In this document: positions 44,254 through 53,425 of the stretch, in pieces | How the letters are laid out: the number at the start of each line of letters is the position of its first letter | Numbering within the stretch: the first letter of the stretch is position 1 | Source of the DNA: CAYFQB01 sp964345225 | Lineage (GTDB): Bacteria; Nitrospirota; Thermodesulfovibrionia; Thermodesulfovibrionales; UBA6898 | Assembly: GCA_964345225.1 (NCBI GenBank) | Contig: CAYFQB010000016.1 | Coordinates: 95,433 to 159,432, forward strand | Direction of reading: 5' to 3' | Length of the DNA stretch: 64,000 nt | Notes under the pieces: model-generated | Seen by the model: the letters and a program-made list of their open reading frames with translations, nothing else | What the model was told of the DNA's origin: nothing | The model's database searches: none | Program-made: the position numbers and the translations under genes

Positions 44254-46821
44254 TTATGACAACTCCTTCAAATGCTCCTTTAAAAATTCATCCTTAAACC
44301 ATTCAACCATTGAATCATTAAACATGACCATATCAAGTTGTTTGGTATAGACTGTTAAACGTCCCAGTATATCCAATTTCTTCAATATATAATCTTCTCC
44401 AAATTTTGCAATCTTTGCTTCTACAACATCTCCTGCCTTCCTTACCTTGAAATCCAATTTCTCGAGTATATCTTTTATTAAAATTGTTCTCCTGAGACGT
44501 CTATCGAGTGAAGCACCCCCTCCCTGAAAGAAGAACTGGATATAGTTATCATTTAAATTTTCCCCTATATACGCCTCGACCGTGGATAGATGATAACCAA
44601 GCCTGATACTAAAGTTCATATATTTTCTGGATATGAGTGCATGGCTTTTATCACTTAACTGACTCATTGATCGTTCCGGTCCGGTATCTGTATGAATTCC
44701 CGCAAAAGCAGAGCCCTTACTGTCAACAGGTCTGGGTCCTGGCCATTTCACTGACAGTATCCCTTTTAAAAAGGCTTTCATCGGTATTGAGCGTATATTA
44801 TCGAGTGTTATCTTCTTTGATACTTTTTCAATACCATCTTCAAGATCTATTACATAGATTTTATGCGGTATGTTTAAAATCAACTCTACTTTATCACCTT
44901 TTTTCAGATCAGGACTTTCAGTATTTACAAACATTTCATCTATAGCTTTTTCATGGGCAAATCGTGTGATGTCATGGAATGTTTTACAAGACTCGGGATT
45001 GAATTCTTCACTTTCAGGATCAGTCAAATTTAGAGGAACTATCTTTTTCAGTACCTTCCCCAATGTTCTGAAAAGCATCGTATCCTTGAATGGCTCAACT
45101 TTTTTTGAACCTAATTCAATAATTTCATTAACTCGTCCATCATAAATATTGCAGTTTATTGCATCGATTGTTATTTCCTGGCCATCTTTTATAGTCTTTG
45201 TGGCTATCCCTGTATTAAGTATAGCTGGTATCTGAAATTCCCTGCTAAGGGATGCCATATGTCCTGTAATGCTTCCTATATCCGTAATGATTGCACTTGC
45301 CTTATTCATTACCGTAACGAACTTTGTAGATGTAGTTTTAGAAATCAAAACAGCTCCATCTGGAAATTGTTTTAAATCTTCGTCATTTCTAACCAGAAAG
45401 GCATTGCCATATGCGATACCTTTGCATGCAACAGCTCCCCTGTCAATAAGGATATTGTATCCTTTAACTCGTGTTGGGATTGGTTTAACAACAGTTTCTC
45501 TGTCAATTACTCTCAAAGGTCTGGTCTGCAATATATAGAGGTGATCATCCTGATCTATAGCCCATTCTATATCCTGTGGTTTTTTATAATGTTCTTCTAA
45601 TTTAATAGCGTATTTAGCAAGATTTAGAATTTGTTTGTTGGATAAACAGGATTGGCTGATTATTTCTTTTGATACCTTACGTTCCTCAACACCTCCATCA
45701 GGGTTGAGTATAAGCATAACCTTCTGCCTGGATTCATCTTTCTCCAGGATTACATCAGCTTTTCTAGAGACTAAATAAATATTAGGTTTTACAGCCCCAT
45801 CAACTGCATAACTTCCTAATCCCCGGACAGCATTAATTATAATTATATCCTTTTTGTAATCATTTGGATCTCGGGAATACATTATACCGCTGGACTTGGA
45901 ATTAACCATTGCCAGTACACCAACAGACATAGCCATATCCTCTTCTCTGAAGCCGTTGCTTTTATAATAGAATATGGCACGTGGTGTAAACAGGCTTGCA
46001 ACAACCTCTTTATACTTTTCTATGACTAAGTCTTTACCTGATACTCCAAGTACAGTAGCATACTGACCTGCAAAGCTGAATTCCCCGTCTTCCTGAGGCG
46101 CACTGCTTCTTAAAGATACACTAAGATTTGAGGTGGTTTTTCCGCAGAGATCTGAATAGCTATCTAAAATAGACTTTTCAAGATCAGGGGGAATCTCAGC
46201 ATTTTTAATTGAGTTCTGTATGTCTTTACTAATAGAGCTTATTTTTTCCATATTGTCCAGGTTCAGAGAAGACAGTTTTTGATTAATATTATCTGAAATA
46301 TTGTTAAAATTAACGAATCGCTTAAATGCATAGGCACTAATTGCAAAGCCTTCTGGAACAGGTAGATCCAGGCGGTTCTTTACCTCGCCCAAGTTGGCAT
46401 TTTTACCGCCCACACTGAGAATCATATCTTTATTTATGTTATCAAGAGGAATTGTATAATCTGTTACTGGAATTTCTACTTTTCTTGATATTATTTCTTC
46501 GATTTCTGAGTTAATTTTCTTTGACACTTCATATAAATATAAATATTTATTCCCTGAAATCTCATTGATACTTTCTGCAATACTGTAAATACATTTTGTC
46601 AAATACATGCATTTGCTATTAATATAATGTCTGTCAAATATATATTCACCTGTAAGTTTCTCTTCCATATCGGCCATTGTCTCAAGTGCATAATTGTTAT
46701 CCTGAAGAAGTTTCTGAAAATAATGGAACTTTCTTCTTAATAACAATAAGCTTGCGCTTTCTTCTTCAATGAATATGACTTTTTTGAGAGAACTTAAGAA
46801 GTTTTTCAAGCTTGATTTCAT
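44254..46821 (-). CDS. PEP-synthase-like phosphotransferase with atypical C-terminus
   Basis: 855 residues. An extra N-terminal helical region (1-125) is followed by the PPDK/PEPS ATP-grasp domain (about 130-450; SVGGKNANLGEV, SLRSSAPQEDGEFSFAGQYAT, DIEWAIDQDDHLYILQTRPL). Then the phosphohistidine swivel domain, with the catalytic His in GSITGHMASLSREFQIPAIL. The usual PEP/pyruvate TIM barrel is absent; residues 600-855 are an unrelated domain (TGPERSMSQLSDKS, NDNYIQFFFQGGGAS). It resembles rifampin-phosphotransferase logic, where another domain takes the phosphate. Last gene of the gntR-led operon, downstream of a tandem Usp. Confidence 0.85.
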   Translation of the reverse strand: MKSSLKNFLSSLKKVIFIEEESASLLLLRRKFHYFQKLLQDNNYALETMADMEEKLTGEYIFDRHYINSKCMYLTKCIYSIAESINEISGNKYLYLYEVSKKINSEIEEIISRKVEIPVTDYTIPLDNINKDMILSVGGKNANLGEVKNRLDLPVPEGFAISAYAFKRFVNFNNISDNINQKLSSLNLDNMEKISSISKDIQNSIKNAEIPPDLEKSILDSYSDLCGKTTSNLSVSLRSSAPQEDGEFSFAGQYATVLGVSGKDLVIEKYKEVVASLFTPRAIFYYKSNGFREEDMAMSVGVLAMVNSKSSGIMYSRDPNDYKKDIIIINAVRGLGSYAVDGAVKPNIYLVSRKADVILEKDESRQKVMLILNPDGGVEERKVSKEIISQSCLSNKQILNLAKYAIKLEEHYKKPQDIEWAIDQDDHLYILQTRPLRVIDRETVVKPIPTRVKGYNILIDRGAVACKGIAYGNAFLVRNDEDLKQFPDGAVLISKTTSTKFVTVMNKASAIITDIGSITGHMASLSREFQIPAILNTGIATKTIKDGQEITIDAINCNIYDGRVNEIIELGSKKVEPFKDTMLFRTLGKVLKKIVPLNLTDPESEEFNPESCKTFHDITRFAHEKAIDEMFVNTESPDLKKGDKVELILNIPHKIYVIDLEDGIEKVSKKITLDNIRSIPMKAFLKGILSVKWPGPRPVDSKGSAFAGIHTDTGPERSMSQLSDKSHALISRKYMNFSIRLGYHLSTVEAYIGENLNDNYIQFFFQGGGASLDRRLRRTILIKDILEKLDFKVRKAGDVVEAKIAKFGEDYILKKLDILGRLTVYTKQLDMVMFNDSMVEWFKDEFLKEHLKELS

Positions 46822-46848
46822 TAAAAAATTGACCTCAGAATATCGTAA

Positions 46849-47805
46849 TTAGTTATTCCCACCAACAATAGCTATAGTTTTTTGTTGACAGCGGTCAATG
46901 ACCGTTGGACAGACTCCACCCATAATATAATCTCTGATAGCAGAGCGTCCTTTTCTTCCGATAACAACGAGTGTATAACCTCCTTCCTCAATTTCTTTCA
47001 GGATTTCATCTATCGGTCTGCCTATCTGCTTCTTCTGTATAATAACTTTCTCAGGCACCCCTGACTGAATAAATATATTTTTAGCGTCATCAAGAAATCC
47101 CTGCGATTCCTTTTCCGGATTCTGGCCCTTTAAAACACGCTTCTCATAATGGGCAACATTTATGACATTAAACAATGTTACCCCGGCAATAGAATCTTTT
47201 AGGATTCCTGCAAGAAATGCAGCATGTTCTACCCCTTTCATTGAGTAAGGCGAACCATCTATAAGGACCAGTATCTTGGGTATCGGACACGCCTTATCCA
47301 CAATAAATTCCTGACAGACTATGTATAATGTCTGCGCACCCAGTGTATGAAAAACCTTATTTGTTACACTGCCAAGATAATTTTCTTTTTTGTCTGAAAC
47401 TCCTTTTCTGGACATTATTATTGTTGAGAAATTACCGTCACTGGCAGTTCGAACAATCTCTTCTGCCGGGTCTCCATCAACCATAATTTTATTGATCTTT
47501 GTTTCTATGCCATTTTCTTTAAGAATATCTTCTGCCTTGTTGAGAAACGGCATAATATTTTTTTCAATATGCTCCTTCTTGATCCTCTTGAACGTATCGG
47601 ACTGTTTCAGAATATCAGCACGAAAATCAATGTAATTTAAGTGTCTGCCCAGATAGCTGCCTGATATTACACGCAGCAGTGTAACTCCTGAAAGACTCTT
47701 ACCCATTAAGCTTCCCAGACAACCAGCAAATTCAACAGCTCTATTTGAATTTTCGCTTCCATCCACCGGTATAAGTATTTTAGGTATAGGACATTTTATC
47801 GACAT
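46849..47805 (-). CDS. Tandem universal stress protein
   Basis: 318 residues, two UspA domains (about 1-165 and 172-318). Each begins PKILIPVDGSENSN / PKILVLIDGSPYS. The second keeps GRKGRSAIRDYIMGG (final residue G rather than S/T); the first has SRKGVSDKKENYLGS, so its ATP-binding loop is only partly kept. Lies between an ArsB/NhaD-type permease and the PEPS-like gene with gaps of under 30 bp. Confidence 0.9.
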   Translation of the reverse strand: MSIKCPIPKILIPVDGSENSNRAVEFAGCLGSLMGKSLSGVTLLRVISGSYLGRHLNYIDFRADILKQSDTFKRIKKEHIEKNIMPFLNKAEDILKENGIETKINKIMVDGDPAEEIVRTASDGNFSTIIMSRKGVSDKKENYLGSVTNKVFHTLGAQTLYIVCQEFIVDKACPIPKILVLIDGSPYSMKGVEHAAFLAGILKDSIAGVTLFNVINVAHYEKRVLKGQNPEKESQGFLDDAKNIFIQSGVPEKVIIQKKQIGRPIDEILKEIEEGGYTLVVIGRKGRSAIRDYIMGGVCPTVIDRCQQKTIAIVGGNN

Positions 47806-47829
47806 ATTTATCTCTCCTTTATTTATTTT

Positions 47830-49578
47830 TTAAAAGAAAATTAACAGCCATACATTGGCAATAGCCACGCTTATGACCATATATAAAAAGCCTACTTTCA
47901 TGAAGCTGATAAACTTTATTGGATGACCGGCAGCCTCTGCTATCCCCATTGTCACAACATTTGCACTTGCTCCTATCATTGTGCCATTACCCCCGAAACA
48001 TGCACCTAGTGCCAGAGCCCACCAAAGTACATTAGACTCTGCACCTGGAATGACCTGTGTCAGGTAAGCTGTAATCGGAAGCATTGTCGCTGTGAACGGT
48101 ATATTGTCCACGAATGCACTCATAATAGCCGACACCCAGATGATCAGGCAGATAGCCATTACCAGGTTCCCTTTTGATAATTCTAATACATAATCTGCTA
48201 TCAATGCCAGGAGCCCAGTTTCTTCAACTGAACCCACAAGTATGAAAAGAAACATAAAGAATAAAAGTGTTGTCCATTCAATGTCCTTTTCAATAAGTCC
48301 AAGCATCTTGACCTTTTTTGTCAGTATGCCGTAAGTAAAGAGAACACCTGCGCCGAAAAGTGCAGCAATACTGACTTCCATATGCCAGTATCCGTGTGTA
48401 ACAAAAAAGGCAATGACCAGTCCAAGGACAAAGAGGCCATAACCTAATAGGGTCTTATCCGTTATCTTATACTGCTCTCTCAGCTGTGCAATAAATCCAT
48501 CGATATCCTCTATCCTGGCTTTTGAGTAGCTCTTGCCGTAGAAGAGCTTTGTATAAACAAAAAGAACAACCATTGATATAACACATACCAGCGCAAGGTT
48601 ATACACAAACTGCATGAATGTCAGGCCGGTATACGAGCCTATCATTATATTCGGCGGATCACCTATAAGAGTTGCTGTACCACCTACGTTTGATGCAAGG
48701 ACCTCAGGAATAAGAAGTATAAGAGGTGATATGCCGAGTGCCAAGGCAATCTCTATCGTGACAGGGGTTAAAAGTAGCATGGTGGTTACATTATCAAGAA
48801 AGGCAGAAGAAACCGCTGTAAATATCATTAATATGACAGACAGCAGCATTACCTTGCCGCGGGCAAGCTGGAAAGACTTGTATGCACACCACTGAAATAC
48901 ACCTGTATGCTTAAGGACTCCTACAATGATCATCATGCCCATCAGCAGAAATATAACATTCATGTCAATGGCATGCATGGCCCTCTCAAACGAAATGATA
49001 TGGTAGTCATGATTAATCGTTCCTACAGTATAAGTTATAACAAGCATTATGGCAGTACCCAGCATGGCAGCAATCGTTCTATGAAGGAGTTCAAACGAAA
49101 TAAGTATATAAGCCAGTAAAAAAACAACTGTAGATACATAAAATGCCGGTCCAAGTATACGCGGCATCTCTATATTCCTGACTGTATAGAAATCATGCCC
49201 TTTCCTGGCAAAGTCATCTTTTGTAAAATCAACCGTGATCTTCTTGTAGCTTGTCTTTGAGAACTGCAGCTTGATGCTGGCTGTTTCTATCTGGTCTGAA
49301 GGAAGTGTAAATTCTGCATGATAACTTCCATGGGAAGTGGTCTCAATCTCCTCTTTAAATTTGTCTTCAGCAATGAGATTTTTAGGCTGGCCGTTTACCA
49401 GTAACCTAACGTGCGCCTCTTTGACAAGCTCTCTTTGAGTGTCAATGACAGTACCAGAAATAAAAAAAGTATCACCAGTACTCACCTCAGGTACATCAGA
49501 TGCAAAAGGCTGAGCAGGTAAAATGACAGTGGAAAACAGCAGTGCTAACAAAATTAACCACTCGTATCGCTTTTCCAT
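47830..49578 (-). CDS. ArsB/NhaD-type permease with periplasmic N-terminal domain
   Basis: 582 residues. A signal peptide (LILLALLFSTVILPAQPFA), a roughly 100-residue beta-sandwich domain (ISGTVIDTQRELVKEAHVRLL... like carboxypeptidase-regulatory/Big folds) then about 11 membrane helices of the ion-transporter superfamily, with paired motifs SAFLDNVTTMLLLTP/NVGGTATLIGDPPNIMIG and SAFVDNIPFTATMLP/GGNGTMIGASANVV. Such proteins transport arsenite, Na+/H+ or carboxylates; the substrate is unclear here. The exported domain is unusual and may sense or bind a ligand. Confidence 0.9.
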   Translation of the reverse strand: MEKRYEWLILLALLFSTVILPAQPFASDVPEVSTGDTFFISGTVIDTQRELVKEAHVRLLVNGQPKNLIAEDKFKEEIETTSHGSYHAEFTLPSDQIETASIKLQFSKTSYKKITVDFTKDDFARKGHDFYTVRNIEMPRILGPAFYVSTVVFLLAYILISFELLHRTIAAMLGTAIMLVITYTVGTINHDYHIISFERAMHAIDMNVIFLLMGMMIIVGVLKHTGVFQWCAYKSFQLARGKVMLLSVILMIFTAVSSAFLDNVTTMLLLTPVTIEIALALGISPLILLIPEVLASNVGGTATLIGDPPNIMIGSYTGLTFMQFVYNLALVCVISMVVLFVYTKLFYGKSYSKARIEDIDGFIAQLREQYKITDKTLLGYGLFVLGLVIAFFVTHGYWHMEVSIAALFGAGVLFTYGILTKKVKMLGLIEKDIEWTTLLFFMFLFILVGSVEETGLLALIADYVLELSKGNLVMAICLIIWVSAIMSAFVDNIPFTATMLPITAYLTQVIPGAESNVLWWALALGACFGGNGTMIGASANVVTMGIAEAAGHPIKFISFMKVGFLYMVISVAIANVWLLIFF

Positions 49579-49603
49579 GAATAACCCTCCTTATATTTTT
49601 ATA

Positions 49604-50323
49604 TCAAGATAATTTTATCTCCCTGTGTAAACCATCAACGACCAGATAAGACGATTCCGGCCATATAAAATTTGCTCCGGGACCATGTATCTGAATACCT
49701 GTAAAAACTGCGTAGTCGCTGCGTTTTTTATCAACAGTGAGTTCTATCATACGTTTTAGATCATCCTGAATAATCCTTAGAGTTAATTTTGTGAGTTCCA
49801 GGAGATCAGGGATCCAGCCATAATGAATCTCTTTAATAAGTCGCATTCTTATAAGGCTCATCTCTATGTCATCAAAGTCCAAACCTAACTGGAGCTTATT
49901 CCCTGCGGCCATCTCTATCTGGAACCCCTGAAGAGCTCCACATGCTGCCGAAAGACCCTTCCTGCCTGACCTTTCACATAACCCGACCTGTCCATCTTTA
50001 TCGATTGCTATGTGAGAAAGGGCATAATATATATATCTCTCTTTACCGTCTTCATTAGGTGCATGGTGCTCAGCAGCTGAAAAGCCTGTTTTGCCAAGAA
50101 AGAGCATGCCAGCCAGGCTTGAAAAATTAAATGCCTCTCCCCATTTGTTTTTAATATTCTCAACAAAAGGTTGTGTAATCTCGTCACGGCAGACCCCTAC
50201 GCACGCAATAGAATTATTAGATGTAAAACCAAAGCCGGTGAGAGCATTGTATGTTTTTTCAACAAACTCTGGCTCTGCGTATGATCCCGGAAAAAGCTCA
50301 TCAAGCTTATTTTCAAAGTTCAT
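49604..50323 (-). CDS. LCIB/LCIC-type (theta) carbonic anhydrase-like protein
   Basis: 239 residues. Recognised as the limiting-CO2-inducible B/C family: FPGSYAEPEFVEKTYNALTG, SIACVGVCRDEITQPF, AGMLFLGKTG, HHAPNEDG, SHIAIDKDG and SAACGAL. Probable zinc ligands are Cys45, His86 or His87 and Cys128, with the Arg46-Asp47 dyad beside the first cysteine; these are conserved, so CO2/bicarbonate interconversion is expected. The gene lies between two anion-type permeases in one operon, suggesting a role in carbon or carboxylate handling. Confidence 0.85.
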   Translation of the reverse strand: MNFENKLDELFPGSYAEPEFVEKTYNALTGFGFTSNNSIACVGVCRDEITQPFVENIKNKWGEAFNFSSLAGMLFLGKTGFSAAEHHAPNEDGKERYIYYALSHIAIDKDGQVGLCERSGRKGLSAACGALQGFQIEMAAGNKLQLGLDFDDIEMSLIRMRLIKEIHYGWIPDLLELTKLTLRIIQDDLKRMIELTVDKKRSDYAVFTGIQIHGPGANFIWPESSYLVVDGLHREIKLS

Positions 50324-50342
50324 ATTAACCTGCCAATCTTCA

Positions 50343-51866
50343 TCATTTTAATGTCACAGGCATACCTAATAAAGGCCATATTACTGCAATGGCAATAGCT
50401 GTAACTACCATCAGGATTATACTTGATGGAATGCCTGCCAGAAAGAACTCCCCTGTAGAAAATTGTTTTGAATCATAGGCAATGGCATTAGGCGCAGCTC
50501 CAACAAGCAAAAGAAACGGACAGGCCGCAACAACTAATGAAGAAAAAAGTACAACCTCTGGTGCCACATTAAGGTAGGGAGCAATAACAAGTGCAACAGG
50601 AAGTGTAATAGCAATTGCTGCCACATTCATAATAAAGTTGGTCATTATCATAACGAAAAATGCTATAGCTAACACAAATATAAACCAGTTTGCCTCCTTG
50701 AACATTACAAGCCAGTTAATCGCCAGCCATTTGGCAGCACCTGTATCCCAGAGACAGAAGCCGATGCTCATGGCACCAGCAAAAAGGAGGATAATGTTCC
50801 ATGGAACTTCCTCTAGCTGAATAATATCCATTATCCTTAATAAAAAGAAAAGCAGCGTGGATACAAGTACTATGGCTGTTTTATTAAGTGGTTCTAATGA
50901 TGGTATAAATGCCTTGGAGGACATAACCCCGATAACCCCGAGAACTATGACACCTACAATTATCTCATTTCGTGTTATTGGTCCAAGTTCAGCATAGAGC
51001 TTTTTAGCCTTTTCCTTGAGCCCCGGGATTCTCTTTTTTTCAGGTTTATAAAGTATCATGAAAAATCCCCAAAGAATAAAAGTCAGGAGCCATCCAACAG
51101 GAAACATATATTTGGTCAGTTCAAAAAAGGTAACGTTTTCCCCAACAATATCGTTGAAAAAGCCTATTGCCACTGCACCACGGGCAGCACCCAAAAGTGT
51201 TACCATACTGCCGGCACCGGCAACGTAGGCCATTCCTATAAATAAACCCTTGCCGAATTTGGTCTGTCTGTCACCTTCACCGTAAAGTGAGTAGATTGCC
51301 ATGAGGAGGGGGAATATAGTTGCAGCTACAGCTGTATGTGCCATAAAATGGGTCAATACCGCCGTAACTAAAAAACAGCCTAAGTAGATCATGCTGGTTC
51401 TTTCTCCAACAATAGAAAGCATTTTGTAAGCAAGCCTTTTGGTTAAACCTGTTTTGGTAAATGCCATACCAATAACTATTGAGCCAAATATGAACATTAC
51501 CGACGGATCCATAAAGTCTTTAAAGGCGACCTTTGTAGGCCTTATCATAAAAAGTGATTGAAAGACCCCTATTGCAATACTGGTCACTCCAATGGGCACG
51601 ACCTCAAATACCCACCATACACCTGCCAGAAGAAAGAGAGCTATGGCACCTTTCCCTTCTTTTGTTAAAATGAAATGTTTTCCCATTGGATCAACAGCAT
51701 CCGGCCATGGGTCAGCATAGTAAACAGTAAAAAAAAGTGCTAGACCCAGAAATATAAAAAAAATTCGTCTCCAGTTAATCTTTACCTTTTTAGGGGCTAT
51801 TTTTATTTCTTTAGGTGGCTCCGGCAAGCCTACTGTGGTTTTTATATCTTTTTCATTGTCTGCCAC
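50343..51866 (-). CDS. SLC13/DASS-family anion transporter
   Basis: 507 residues, about 12 membrane helices after a 30-residue charged N-terminus. Family segments include VVPIGVTSIAIGVFQSL, HFMAHTAVAATIFPLLMAI, LGAARGAVAIGF, TNFIMNVAAIAITLPVAL and GAAPNAIAYDSKQF. DASS transporters usually use sodium and carry dicarboxylates, citrate or sulfate. Cotranscribed with an LCIB-like carbonic anhydrase 19 bp downstream, so bicarbonate-linked transport is an attractive alternative. Confidence 0.9.
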   Translation of the reverse strand: MADNEKDIKTTVGLPEPPKEIKIAPKKVKINWRRIFFIFLGLALFFTVYYADPWPDAVDPMGKHFILTKEGKGAIALFLLAGVWWVFEVVPIGVTSIAIGVFQSLFMIRPTKVAFKDFMDPSVMFIFGSIVIGMAFTKTGLTKRLAYKMLSIVGERTSMIYLGCFLVTAVLTHFMAHTAVAATIFPLLMAIYSLYGEGDRQTKFGKGLFIGMAYVAGAGSMVTLLGAARGAVAIGFFNDIVGENVTFFELTKYMFPVGWLLTFILWGFFMILYKPEKKRIPGLKEKAKKLYAELGPITRNEIIVGVIVLGVIGVMSSKAFIPSLEPLNKTAIVLVSTLLFFLLRIMDIIQLEEVPWNIILLFAGAMSIGFCLWDTGAAKWLAINWLVMFKEANWFIFVLAIAFFVMIMTNFIMNVAAIAITLPVALVIAPYLNVAPEVVLFSSLVVAACPFLLLVGAAPNAIAYDSKQFSTGEFFLAGIPSSIILMVVTAIAIAVIWPLLGMPVTLK

Positions 51867-51911
51867 TTTAATCCCTCCAGTTTCATTATCTATAAGATGT
51901 ATTCATTTAAA

Positions 51912-52430
51912 TTACTCGGATAGAACTACCCTCGCAATCTCATCAAATACTTCTTTCATTCTTATAATTCCGACTATCTTCTGATTATCTATCACGGGCA
52001 GAAGCATTAAATCCTGACGAACCATCAGATAGGCGGCTTTGGTTATAGGATCATGCGAATTCACCCGCCCCACTATTGGAAGCATTACATCGCTAACCGG
52101 CCTTTCAGCAAGCTCTATTGATTTCTCTGTAAATAAACTGTCCCATACTATTGTAAGACTCTCGGTTTTTGCAGTAATCCCCTGAGCCCTTGTAGCTGTA
52201 CTCATAAATTTTGGCTCCAATCCTCTTAGGATATCCTTAGGTGACAGGGTACCTATAAGATTGTATTGCTCATCGAATACGAGTATCACCATGGGATCAA
52301 AACACTCATCTACATTAATCATAGACTTCTTTATCATCCCGATTGCCTGCTTTAATGTGAACCAGTAGGGGATATGGGGATAGTCAAAAATATCAATCTT
52401 TAAATCACCTACTTTTTTATTGCTGTTCAT
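51912..52430 (-). CDS. CBS-domain pair protein
   Basis: About 172 residues. Two CBS motifs: the first near 20-75 (WFTLKQAIGMIKKSM, MVILVFDEQYNLIGTLSPKDIL), the second near 110-165 (VNSHDPITKAAYLMV, LLPVIDNQKIVGIIRMKEVFDEI). CBS pairs bind adenine nucleotides and often regulate transporters; adjacent to the SLC13 gene. Start ATG 52430 follows a GGGGGTG site; an ATG at 52445 overlaps that site and is rejected. Confidence 0.9.
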   Translation of the reverse strand: MNSNKKVGDLKIDIFDYPHIPYWFTLKQAIGMIKKSMINVDECFDPMVILVFDEQYNLIGTLSPKDILRGLEPKFMSTATRAQGITAKTESLTIVWDSLFTEKSIELAERPVSDVMLPIVGRVNSHDPITKAAYLMVRQDLMLLPVIDNQKIVGIIRMKEVFDEIARVVLSE

Positions 52431-52486
52431 ATACAACACCCCCATTGAATTTATGAAGAATCCATTATTTCAATGATTCTTCGGTT

Positions 52487-53239
52487 TTACCTTATGCTCT
52501 CAAATTCCATATGGAATTTGTATCTTTCACCTTTACCCAAAAGCTTTGTTAAAGCCAGCGGCTTGTTTTCATAACTTAGTAAAAGCCTGTTAATTAATAA
52601 ACCTGTTGAGCCTTCTTTAACTTTAAGGTATTCAGCTGCCTTTCCTTCAATGTTTGTTACCTCTACTGTCTGCATGCCCTTATAAATCTTATAAAATGAT
52701 TTCTCCTGAATAAGTCTATATACTGAAATATCTTCGCTACCTTCCTCTTCAATATTTTCTAGCTCAATAATGTCCGAAGGTATAAAGGTTTCTTCAAATA
52801 CAAAAGGCTCATCATGAATCATCCTTACCTGCATAAGATAAATGATCTTTTCCTCATCATCTATCTTCAGGAGTCTTTTAACAACGGGGCTGGGATTATC
52901 AATATTTATTTCGTGAGTTACTCTAACTTCCCCTTCAAATTTTCCGAAAATATCTCCTGTAAGCCTGAATTTCATTGTATAGCCTGATTTCGGAAGAGCT
53001 GTTTCTACAAAAGTACCCCTGCCCTGTATCTTTATCAAATATCCGTCAGTAACAAGGTTATTTACTGCCTGCCTGACCGTAGCCTTACTGACCTGGAACA
53101 TATTGCATAGTTCATCTTCTGAAGGTATACGCATTCCTATAGGCCATTCCTTCGAATGTATTTTCTGCTGAAGGATATGAGTAAGCTGAATGTACAGCTT
53201 CTCCTGATTTAAACGGTCTATTTTTCTTTCAATTGTCAT
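52487..53239 (-). CDS. GntR/HutC-family transcriptional regulator
   Basis: 250 residues. Winged-helix GntR domain (14-80; IPSEDELCNMFQVSKATVRQAVNNL, YLIKIQGRGTFV) and a UTRA ligand domain (about 95-245; LIYLMQVRMIHDEPF, FVFEETFIP). First gene of the leftward operon through the PEPS-like gene, with gaps under 60 bp. A palindrome over its own start codon (53235-53253) suggests autoregulation; the inducer is unknown. Confidence 0.92.
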   Translation of the reverse strand: MTIERKIDRLNQEKLYIQLTHILQQKIHSKEWPIGMRIPSEDELCNMFQVSKATVRQAVNNLVTDGYLIKIQGRGTFVETALPKSGYTMKFRLTGDIFGKFEGEVRVTHEINIDNPSPVVKRLLKIDDEEKIIYLMQVRMIHDEPFVFEETFIPSDIIELENIEEEGSEDISVYRLIQEKSFYKIYKGMQTVEVTNIEGKAAEYLKVKEGSTGLLINRLLLSYENKPLALTKLLGKGERYKFHMEFESIR

Positions 53240-53253
53240 AATATTATAATGAC
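53235..53253. promoter_or_regulatory. Candidate GntR operator
   Basis: GTCAT-N9-ATGAC with an AT-palindromic centre, lying across the gntR start codon. A second inverted repeat, ATCAT-A-ATGAT, is at 53264-53274. Half-sites TCATAATGA recur. Location and symmetry fit GntR-family autorepression. Confidence 0.45.
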
Positions 53254-53425
53254 CGAAAGATATATCATAATGATTATTTTGTCAAGTAAAATTTTTAATT
53301 TTTTTAAAAAATTACAGGTAAGTTATTGAATTTTATTGAAAATCTCTTTTCTTATTAATCCAAAAAAATGCGTTTGAAGCAGTTCGTCTAGGGAGCTAAA
53401 GGAATATTTCCAACTACTTAACGGT

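Noticed and set aside
44254..46821. Rifampin phosphotransferase
   Set aside because: Domain logic is similar, but the domain order and extra N-terminal helical region differ and no rifampin-binding domain is recognisable.
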